A stretch of DNA of 64,000 nucleotides from Pseudopyrenochaeta lycopersici (taxonomy: Eukaryota; Ascomycota; Dothideomycetes; Pleosporales; Pseudopyrenochaetaceae), in assembly GCA_003313425.1 (NCBI GenBank), contig NHZP01000009.1, positions 1,178,001 through 1,242,000 on the forward strand, read 5' to 3'. The notes under the pieces are model-generated. The model did not search any database. It saw only the letters and a program-made list of their open reading frames with translations, and had not been told where the DNA came from. The position numbers and the translations under genes were made by a program. Position 1 is the stretch's first letter; every line of letters begins with the position of its first letter. Positions 24,921 to 34,176 of this stretch are shown here, in pieces.

Positions 24921-25593
24921 TACGAGCAATTGCCAAATATAAACATTATGTTGCAGGATGCGAGGAAGCCAACGACTAATCTGGTAATATTTCTTGAGGC
25001 TGTAACTCGTACAGTTGAGCGACTTGTCAAGCAGGATATCGACGGATGGTTAGTTAGATGTGTGAGCACTAGCAGATTCCTATGATTGCAGACTTCTTGC
25101 CCACCTCTTTGCCCTCCACGAACAACTCGGTCCTCCAGGAGCCGTGTGTCTGACGAAGCTTGGAATACAACCCAGGGGTTGAGATATATTGTGCTAGGCC
25201 TATAATATGTACATTGAAAGTTCCTGGGCGGCACTATGCAGTGGTTGCATTTGAGGTATCTACAAGCTCGATTGGTCTGAGGCAGGACCCACAAGGTGGA
25301 ATCCATGGTCCGACTGGGATGCATATGGACACGGGCCCTGCCTGATGCGCCTCGTCCGTGCTTTGGTATGCCAGCGTTACGAAGCTTCTCATAAGCTCGT
25401 CGTCAGTTGTAAAGCCGCGAAGGTGGTCCAATACATCCAGTATTCGACGCGCAACTGTCCCAAACACCATGGCCAGCTGTGCAGTAGGTAGATATCCGTC
25501 ACTAACTGAGATCGAATTCCCTAGTGCATGCGCATTGCCGGTCGCTGTCGATTGCGCTTTCCTTGCCTTTGTGATGTTGATTCTGCTCCTTCC
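24921..25593. other. Convergent intergenic region between fucosidase and BET5
   Basis: These 673 bases hold the 3' ends of two convergent genes. A few ORFs shorter than 80 codons are present, mostly shadows; I see no independent gene. Confidence 0.5.
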
Positions 25594-26208
25594 TCAGACC
25601 GGCAGTACCGCTGTGATGAAAGCCTCAAGGCCCCGCTCGAACAGCTCGTTGCTCACGCCAATGCCGGCCGGGTGTTCGACGGGAGCCAAGGGATTCTTGA
25701 CAACATACTCGACATACAGATTGGCCCATATCTGGTGCAAGTACTGGCGCAAGTTGATGACCTTGGTGTCGGTGAGCATGACAAACTTCATACGCGTGGG
25801 GGTCTCGTAGTAGTGCAGCTTGTATTCGCCGGTGCGGTAGGAGAGGAAGGTGTCGTCGGAGCCGCCAAGCTTGGTGACGAGGTTGCGAAGCGAGAAGACG
25901 AGGCCGAAGATGAGCTTTTCGTCGTCGGCGTGCGACATGGGCTTGCGGGCAGAGGGGGCAGCGTCGCCATTGCTTGTCATGGACGAGGCAGATTCAGGAC
26001 GTGCGGCCTTGGAGCTGCTGGAGGCGGGACGGGGCGTCCAGCGGCGGGAGTAGATGCACTCGGCTGTAATGGTGCGGTCAGCAGGGTGCAGGTGGGACGA
26101 TATATGGTTTGGAGGACGTGGAATTGGCATCGGATCGGCGATGCAGGGCGTCGGCGGGAATGGCTACCTACTGTGGCGATCAAAGATGTAGAAGCTGTAG
26201 AGCACCAT
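25594..26208 (-). CDS. BET5: TRAPP complex subunit Bet5 (TRAPPC1)
   Basis: Two exons, 26208..26172 and 26063..25594, with a 108-bp intron, encode 168 residues. The first exon gives MVLYSFYIFDRH, which is the conserved Bet5 start (a longin-type beta strand), and joins to TECIYSRRW. A Ser/Ala-rich insertion of about 30 residues (PRPASSSSKAARPESASS onward) precedes the core DDEKLIFGLVFSLRNLVTKL, FLSYRTGEYKLHYYETPT and MKFVMLTDTKVINLRQ, then LYVEYVVKNPL. Bet5 is a small core subunit of TRAPP, the exchange factor for the Rab Ypt1 at ER-Golgi and in autophagy. Reading the second exon alone would miss the essential N-terminal strand. The insertion is somewhat longer than in yeast Bet5 and is the only odd point. 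Confidence 0.93.
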
Positions 26209-26743
26209 GGTGAGGAATGATGGCGTCAGAGGGCCGCAGCCGTGACGATATGGCAGGTGGAGGCGGAACGTCGGTGAAATGCACAGGAGGGTGGATGGTG
26301 GACGGGAGGGTGGGAGAGGGAATCGGAGTGCCAAGGTGCGGACTGGCAAGCCGGTGCGAATGGGCGGGGGGGGGGGGGCCCAATGGCGCGGTGCTGGATG
26401 GCTGCGGAGCGCTCTACGAGGCAGGGCGCAAGGTGGGCCAGGTCGTGGCTTGATATCTTGGGCACTCCGTCATAGAGCAGCAGCAGCGTGCGGAGGGTCG
26501 GGGTCGGCGATTGCAGCTGTCGAGGCCTGAGGCTGAGAGGAATTCAGAAAGGGCCCCTCTCGGGTGCATGATCCCCCTCCTCGGACGACGTCGCAAGAAG
26601 ACGCATCCTGGGACTGCAATTGCAATGATTCACTAACCCCTAGGCTTTCCCCATATTTTTTTCCTCCACCCACCACACAGCAGCCTCGTGTCTCACCCGT
26701 CCCCTCCTTATCATTCCAGACGTGCCGACCGCCCAGCCTCGCC
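26209..26743. promoter_or_regulatory. Divergent promoter region of BET5 and the CaMKK-like kinase
   Basis: 535 bases lie between the two start codons. The region is G-rich on the + strand near BET5 and carries a run of 13 G at 26366..26378. Short ORFs overlap freely here and are not supported as genes. Confidence 0.6.
26366..26378 (+). repeat. G13 homopolymer in the divergent promoter
   Basis: Thirteen consecutive G within a G/GA-rich stretch, about 160 bases upstream of the BET5 start codon. Such tracts can vary in length and can form G-quadruplexes; no function is shown. Confidence 0.8.
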
Positions 26744-29587
26744 ATGTCGCATTCACCCACACCTCGCGCGAAACAGCAATCTGACTCAAACCTGCCCTTC
26801 TACACCTCGAGACCGACACTAGACGTTCCGGCTTTTGGCGAGGACGGTCGGCCACCGCCGGTAAAGTATATGTACGTGTGGCTGCCTCCATGTCATGGCC
26901 CTACCCCGCCGCCCGTCTGATGCGTGAACAGGTCCACGCCCGCATATCAAAGTCCCCTCCGGCACCACAAGCGAGCTGCCTCTTCGACGAGACGAGTAAA
27001 GGTGCGAGTCCTCTCACAGAAATTATTTCCGGCCATGCACCGCCTTGCCTGCTGCTGGCGAAGCTTTTTGAAGCTATCCAGAGCTACTTCACGTCCAGCA
27101 TGCTGACCCGGTGCAGGAAACCTTCAATGCGCGCTCCGAGTACAGCAACAGCGAAGATGACGGCAGCGCCCAACATCGCATCAACCAGTATCTGGTGAAG
27201 CAGGAAATTGGCCGTGGGTCGTTTGGGGCTGTCCATCTCGCCGTAGACCAATATGGCCAAGAATATGTGAGGATACCAACCCTCTAGATGTTCGGCGGCC
27301 GCAGAGCCGTAGCACTTGGGCCCTCACTCACCATGTGCATCACCTTGCAAGGACCCACGCATTGGCTTTTGCTGACGCACTCGAGTGCAGGCTGTCAAGG
27401 AATTCTCAAAGTCTCGGCTCCGGAAACGAGCACAGTCGAACCTCCTCCGCCGACCCAGCGCACGGCGGGTGCGCGCCCTGCCTGCAGGCATCGGCTTCAA
27501 CTCTCCCCTGCACCGCCACTCCACCACAGAAGAGAACAACGCCTTCGAGCTGATCAAGGAGGAAATCGCCATCATGAAGAAGCTCCACCACCCAAACCTG
27601 GTGACCCTGATTGAAGTCCTCGACGACCCGGAAGAGGACTCGCTGTACATGGTCATGGAGATGTGCAAAAAGGGCGTCGTCATGCAGGTCGGCCTCGAGG
27701 AGCGCGCCGACCCATACAGCGAAGAGCAGTGCCGTTGCTGGTTCCGTGACATGATCCTGGGGCTTGAATACCGTACGTCATAGGGCTCAAGCTTTTGCCA
27801 TGGCCTGCTACTAATGCTTGGTAGTTCACGCACAAGGTATCATACATCGGGATATCAAGCCCGACAACTGTCTGGTCACCGAGGACGATGTACTCAAGAT
27901 TGTCGACTTTGGCGTATCAGAGATGTTCGACAAGGAAGGCGAGATGAAGACTGCCAAGTCTGCCGGATCACCTGCCTTTATGCCACCGGAATTGTGCGTA
28001 GCCAAGCATGGTCATGTCTCGGGAAGAGCTGCCGACATTTGGTCCATGGGCTGTACACTATATTGCCTGCTCTTTGGCAGAATCCCGTTTGAGAAGCAGG
28101 GCATGATCGACCTCTACCAGGCAATACGAATGGACCCACTGGAGTTTGAGACCGACTGCAGCGATGAGCTCAAGGAACTATTGCAGAGTCTCATGGAAAA
28201 AGATCCACAAAAGAGGATAAATATGGACCAATTACGAGTAAGCTGCCTTTGCCTGCACTCTAGTTCTGCATGCACTCTGAACTCTTTGCTGACTTTCTAG
28301 GAACACCCCTGGGTCACACGGCATGGAACAGACCCTTTATTAGCAAAGTCGGAAAATGTGGCCGTCATAATAGAGCCTCCGACGGATGAGGAAGTCAATG
28401 CCGCCATCACCGGAAATATGGGCCATCTAGTAACGGTGGTAAGTGGACCTCCTAGCTCTACTGAAGACGTCCATTTTGCAAAATTATCCGGCCATGCTTT
28501 TATAATTCTTCTTTGAATAAGATTGCTGACGTGGCTCTAGGTGCGTGCTGTTAAACGTTTCAAGCAACTACTATTCAGACGTCGACCGGAGCGCATAGAA
28601 AGCATCTTGGGCAGTGCCTCACGAATTGTCCAGCCTCCATTATCTATGCGGCCGTCCATTCTTCGGAAATCAAAATCACAAGACACACATGATCGCCGAC
28701 CTGTTGAGGGTGCGCTCACTGCAGAGGGTGTACACCATGAAATCAAGATTGACGACAAGAACCGCAAAGTCCCGCAGCACATGAACGATATGGCATATCT
28801 CAAACCAAACTTCAGGGCCGACGCTTTCAGTAACCGTTCGTCAACGAAATCACTAGTAGCCAGCAGTCCAACCACACCATCTTCACCGGTCCCAGCCGAT
28901 GTCAAAACCATTCATGACAACATGTCCTCCCGGCCTCCTGTAACACAGTCTATTGCAACCTCTAGTCCAATACCAACATCAACACCGACAACACCTACTA
29001 TCGGCAAGGGCCAGGCACACGACCCATTAGAAGACCTGCTTTTTCTCAACATTGGCACCGGCGAAGACTACGACATGGCCACCGATGATGCATGCATTGT
29101 CTCGGAATCACCCTCCAACGTCGACATGAACGTCTACGAAACTGCTTACGAAGAAGAAGTCCAACGCATCATCGCCCAGCGCAAAGACCAACACCAAAAC
29201 TCCACCCGCCGCCCAACCCTGTACCTCACCCGACGCGTTGAGAATATCAAATCAATCCGTGATAGTGACTGTATATTCGACGAAGGACAGGATCTTCGCC
29301 GCGACTTTAAAGGTAGCTTTAAGAGCTTTGTTACCAAGACCAAGGAAGACATTGAGGCTAGGGGAGAATTGCAAAAGATACAAGAGGGGAAGGAAGGGAA
29401 GCTGAGTAGGACTGTGCGCAATGTACGCGAAGCGAAACGGCTAGTTGAAGAGGCAAGAGAGAATGTCAAAAGAGAGGAGAGGGAACGAGAGCGGGAGCGA
29501 GAGAGGAGTAGGAGTGCAACACCCGTCACCCGAAAGGACAGTTCAGGGAGTGGTTTTAGCCGAAGTGGGACACCAGTTGGTACTTAG
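26744..29587 (+). CDS. Calmodulin-dependent kinase kinase-like Ser/Thr kinase (CmkC/Ssp1 type)
   Basis: Seven exons are proposed (26744..26871, 26932..27001, 27117..27266, 27391..27772, 27825..28237, 28301..28438, 28541..29587), 775 residues. The kinase domain spans about residues 91-385: YLVKQEIGRGSFGAVH, AVKEFSKSRLRKRA, an Arg/Pro-rich insert before HSTTEENNAFELIKEEIAIM, HRDIKPDNCLV, VDFGVSEMF, GSPAFMPPEL and ADIWSMGCTLYCLLFGRIP. The insert between the ATP-site Lys and the alpha-C helix is a hallmark of the CaMKK/LKB1-activator group, which includes Aspergillus CmkC and fission yeast Ssp1; these phosphorylate CaMK and AMPK in stress and nutrient signalling. The C-terminal exon is Ser/Thr-rich and ends in an Arg/Glu-rich coiled helix. 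Intron 4 has a classic branch site (CTACTAATG). AMPK beta is also encoded in this window. Confidence 0.92.
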
Positions 29588-30260
29588 ATCCTGGTGGGTT
29601 TTGTTTTGGGGAACGGAGTGATATGGCGTTTGGTGCGACAATGCTGGGACCATTTGATGAAGCATAGCAATGGGAACACTACACGCAAGCTTTAGATTGG
29701 TTTTTTCTTGGAAGAGACTATCATCTCCTCTGACACGTACACGAATGGAAAGAACGATACTTTACAATTTCTAACCTCTATGAGATTTGGACCTTCTCTA
29801 CACTGCGTTAATGAGTGATTGATGAACGCGAAATACTGCTCATCTTTACTCCTTTGCTTTAAAAACCTGCCCAAGGTTTCTGGATAGGCGTCTTGGTCTA
29901 GCAACACATGCATGTATGAGTACTTGCGCTCGATGAGTACCTGCCGCTCGATGAGTACCTGCCGCTCGATGAGGGCTTTTCCAACATTCGACAAGTTCAA
30001 GTGATAGCTGGCGAGCCAGATTCACATCAGTTGCACTTTTGATCAATTATCATACATGATGGAGGGCATCGATTATCGGGCACTTTCCTATGCTTGAAAA
30101 GATTTTTCTTTGCAATTTGGTAAAGAGCGCGCTGAAGCCCAGAGTACATTTGGATTGACGCCATCTGTATCAACTATACTACGCGTCTACTTATCCTGCA
30201 CGCTACCTGTTCTACTTACAATTGTTGTCAGCATCATTCAATTAGCTTTGGGAAACTCAC
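29588..30260. other. Convergent intergenic region with a minisatellite
   Basis: 673 bases between the kinase stop and the homeobox gene stop. It holds a short 18-bp tandem repeat (separate entry). A 102-codon ORF crosses the repeat on the - strand (30000..29692) but has no recognisable domain. Confidence 0.5.
29917..29974 (+). repeat. 18-bp tandem repeat, about three copies
   Basis: The unit TGAGTACCTGCCGCTCGA occurs twice exactly (29934..29951, 29952..29969), preceded by a 17-bp degenerate copy at 29917 and followed by a partial copy. On the - strand one frame reads the hexapeptide LIERQV repeatedly. The unit length is a multiple of three, so copy-number change would keep any frame open. 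Confidence 0.85.
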
Positions 30261-32449
30261 TCACCATAACGTTTCTGAGCTCAGAGTTGTGGTAGGGGGC
30301 GGGCGCCCTTGCCACCACGATGACTTACTTACACCCTCTTTTATGTGCAAGAAAACATGATTTTGGCGCTGCTCCCAGTTGTCCAACGTTGTACCACAGA
30401 ATCCACATTGGAGTACGTATGGAGGCATGTGGGCGCTATCGATCTTCCACGAAGACAATAGGTCTTTGGGAATTTTTACATTACCCATGTCGTCACCAAG
30501 ATGACGTTTAATATGTTGCACAAGCTGGTCTTCGCGCGTGAATGTACGACTCTCTGGGGGTTGTTGAGAACATGAGCTAAAATGGCATTCTCCCATATGA
30601 CTCGATAAAACGTCCTGCGCTCCGCACACGAAACAACGAGGTAGGCGCATCACAGGCGATACTTCTAGACAGCATATCCAGTAGTATGGGCAGTAGTGGA
30701 TTGCTTCTTCATGGCGCGCCCACTCAGACCGATACCGAAAAGCCGCGCTACAATCAGGCCATGTGCAGAAAAATCCATCTGCAGTGGTATGCGTATTCTG
30801 GTCACTGAGACCGGGTGACTGTGTACAACATCAGCCCATGAGTTTCCCTTAGGCAATGTCCTGTAAGGGGTATAATAGACTTACAACGCACAACTTTGCG
30901 TCTCTGACGGGGGCTGAGGCGGTGTTCGTCCGCGTTGTAGCCCAACGTTTTCTTCCTTGTCTTGAACCACGAGTGTCCAGAGAACGCCAACTTCGTTTGC
31001 TGACTACACTATGGCATGAACCAAATGAGCCCTCTGAACGTGCAGAACTGAATGCTGGTCCTAAAGATGAAGGCCTGCGGCGATTTGCTTGATTCTTGCC
31101 GATTGACTTTCCAACGCGATGGATTGAGACTGGCCGTGAAGATATGGAAAAAGTACTGAGCGTGGCACGGCTTTGGGAATCAGAGAATCGTGATGTAGGT
31201 CCCGCACTTCCATCGTCAACGTCAGTATCTGCTTCCGAAAACTGACGCGGACGAAATGGAGGGGCCCGGAATGAATATCCATCGCCAACGTATTCATTCA
31301 TCGAGACGTGAGAGCCGAACATAGCTCCAACATAGGCTAGGCCAGAGTATCGCCCCCTCGGATACCGCTCAAACAATTCCTGAGCTGGGCGACTCTGATT
31401 GTCTTGTCTGCTTAAGGTCGACATAGTGGTATCAACAGTTACCAAAGTCGAGAGGTCCTCACTGACTGGAGCTGCAAGATATCTATCCAGGGGTGACATG
31501 CTTGCTGCTTGTGAATTGTAGTTGAGAGCATCCAAGCTAGCCCTCGTAAGACTACCGACGTGTGAGGAACCCTCGGGCAGGGCACCGTTGATATCTTCCG
31601 CTGTGCTGCCGTCGGGTTGAACGGTAATAGCCACCCGGTGTGGGGTTTTATTCTCTAGGCTATAGCTAATAGGATCCCTGCGCGACCTTGTATTTGAAAA
31701 CCAGTTCTTGATTGTACGTCCTGTAAGCTTTTTTTTCTGTAGCAGTGCTGATATATCACGGCTATCTGGGTAAGGATTGTAACAGAAATGCTCCTCCAGG
31801 ATTTTCTTTATCGCTTTTGAGATGCGTGTCCGTTTCGCCTTCGATTTTGGTTTCGACTTGGATGTTGTTTTCGAATTTCTCTTGGGTTCTTCTGATAGGG
31901 CGGCTGCCTGGGACTTACTTGTTGCTATATCTTATACGTCCTTGTCGACCTGTGCCGAAGTAATCTTCAAAATGTCCCCCAAAGCAGGAGTTACATCTAC
32001 CATGTCATCAAGCTCCGACCCAGGGGTAACACAGATTGCATGTGTGTGGGATCAGGTGGATTCCAATCTGGGGAGTTTCCGTGTGTCAAGTTCACAGTCT
32101 GTTCGTAGATAGGGTATTGAAAGCCCATGGGATTAGACAGGTCGACAAAAGATGCTGTTGTTCCATGATCTGCGTGTAGGATTTGCTGCCTTTTGGATGC
32201 CACACCTCCATGGCAAGTGATAACGGGATTTCCAAAATTCGTGGCAAAACTCGGATCCAGGTTACATGGGGAATCCGGGATTTGGTTAATGTTGGTTGGT
32301 GATGCAGATGGATGCGCGGTATCCCCACAACCAGACTCTTGGAAAGCATCGAAATCGAAAAACGCTCCCAGACTATCTTGGGTAGTTTGGACCCAAAGAT
32401 GGCCATTTTTATCCATCGATATTGTTGGAGAGGGGGGTTTGTCTTGCAA
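30261..32449 (-). CDS. Homeobox and C2H2 zinc-finger transcription factor
   Basis: Proposed exons: 32449..32001, 31917..30885 and 30818..30261 (about 679 residues). The second intron (66 bp, GTAAGT..CAG) is clear; the first join is not, because the best donor at 32000 needs a weak AAG acceptor. The homeodomain lies at about residues 176-232: AKRTRISKAIKKILEEHFCY, NPYPDS, then LTGRTIKNWFSNTRSRR, whose WFSNTR is the recognition helix; the NPYP turn is TALE-like. The last exon encodes one C2H2 finger (CTWPDC, then H-x4-H with SEWARHEEAIH) followed by HYCPYYWICC, and a second finger (CGFC, H-x3-H with NHVFLH). Fungi have a family joining these two domains. A donor-like GTAAGT close to the end leaves the last 20 residues uncertain. 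The gene is intact as read. Confidence 0.85.
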
Positions 32450-34176
32450 ATGAGGCCTAAGTATTTGTAATATTAGGAAACCCTAAAATTGTGTTCTCGG
32501 CCATTAGGTAGTATGTATAGGTCGGGCTGAAAACCTAGGTGAGCATTGATGTACGAGGAGAGTGATGCAGGCTACGACAGGGATCTGGCATAAGCTCAAC
32601 CAATGACGTTATAGGAAACCCCCGGCCAAAGGAACAACGATGCAGTCATATCATCGTTGGTAAAGGTAATTGGGATTTAGATTGCATTTAGGTGATGGTA
32701 CTGCCTCAAACACTTGACTTTAGCAGACTATGGCGTCGCGTCTTAGGGTGCATAATCCTCTACTGGGGCAATTGTAGGTAAAGCTGACGAGGTCAATCAC
32801 ACCAGGGTGCTAATGAACATTGCGGCTCGTAGCTAAAGTCTTCTAAATATAGTTTTGATTAGTGTCACCTGTTTCTCCGAATCCATGTAGTTACATCCAC
32901 ACGGTATTCTCAATCTAGCGTAAGGTGGGAAAGGCCTGGAAATGCCGAATAAATGAGGCATTGATGGATATACATTTGGTCTATCCTACCAATAAGAGGA
33001 AGCTGGGTGATAGTTTCTGGTTATAGTATCTTTTGGTCCAGTTGCGGACCATGTACTTAGGTTGATAACTTGATACGTGAAGCCGGTTTTGCTAGGGACT
33101 GCATGCTTTGCCATATCTGTTGTGCCTTCCGTACTATTATACTGACCTGCCCTGCCTCATCGTGAGCTCGTTATCGCTATCCCAGAAACAAACTATTGGC
33201 CCTAAGAATACGGCCTTATAGTGAGCCGACGCACGTCGTTTGGTTCTAGGGATTGTTGGTGCGCGGAATAGCGGTCCTTGAAAGATGCTCTCCACAGTGA
33301 TATAGCCTGGGCAGCACTGCGAGATTCTGTTAGCGTTTCTTCGCAGTTGCAGATAGCAGAAACCACCCGCAATAGTTGGAAAGTACTGGGTATTCTCATG
33401 AATAGCTGTAACAACATCGTCTAAGGATTTCGGCAGCGCGTCCCATGCCTTCAGATGCTCGGCTGCCAGGAGTGGTGGCTCATTCCTTCGTTCTAGAACG
33501 TCAGGGTAGTCAGAGGCTATATAGTCAAAAGAGCGCATCACTCTTATATGAGTAAAATACAGCGTAACATTATCTGTAGGAATCCGGGGCTATGTCAGCG
33601 ATCATCATTGGTCGCTCCGATTGGATTGGAAGTATCGATTCGCGCAGTGATCCTGCATGATTGAGCACCACCCAAAGCCTTACTGTCAATAATAAATAAT
33701 AAGTCCTCATTAATGCTGTGAGACCGTCTGTTTTGGTTGAGGGCGCTTTATAAGTTAGGCCAGTGGTAAAAGCTTAGTTATGGTCCTTAGTGTACAGGGT
33801 CGGTTTCGGTACACAGAAACACCTTTCGTAAATCAGACGGGTAGGCCTCTGCGAAGGAAATCTTTGTATAAATGTTGTTACAGCGCTTTTAAATTCATCT
33901 ACGCAAATTACGGAAACGAAATGTTGCAAAAATAAAGATGCGTGTAGACTTGCTATTGTTGCGAAGTCAACATACCTATAGTACGTTCCGTCACGTATCG
34001 ATCAAAGCGCAATGTCCACTACACCAATGCTCCCATGGCGGCCTTTTTGTCATGGCGCAAAAATTATGCCAAAGTGAGCGCCCCAGTACGCCTTGTAAGA
34101 TGCCAATGCGATATCCATCCTTTTTAAGCCTGTGAACCCTGATGATACAGCGAAGATTGTTTCAGAGCAGACGGGT
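32450..34176. other. Intergenic region upstream of the homeobox gene
   Basis: About 1.7 kb of promoter and non-coding sequence. It contains one ORF of 134 codons (separate entry) and AT-rich tracts near 33.7-33.9 kb. Nothing else is recognised. Confidence 0.45.
33137..33541 (-). CDS. Unassigned short ORF, 134 codons
   Basis: I do not recognise this protein. The frame runs from ATG at 33541 to a stop at 33137 and reads smoothly (FDYIASDYPDVLERRNEPPL, then AFDAL-like AWDALPKSLDDVVTAIHEN and GPIVCFWDSDNELTMRQ). Composition is ordinary for a globular protein, with four Cys. It has no signal peptide or membrane helix. It could be a real small gene, a fragment of a decayed gene, or chance. Confidence 0.25.
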   Translation of the reverse strand: MMRSFDYIASDYPDVLERRNEPPLLAAEHLKAWDALPKSLDDVVTAIHENTQYFPTIAGGFCYLQLRRNANRISQCCPGYITVESIFQGPLFRAPTIPRTKRRASAHYKAVFLGPIVCFWDSDNELTMRQGRSV

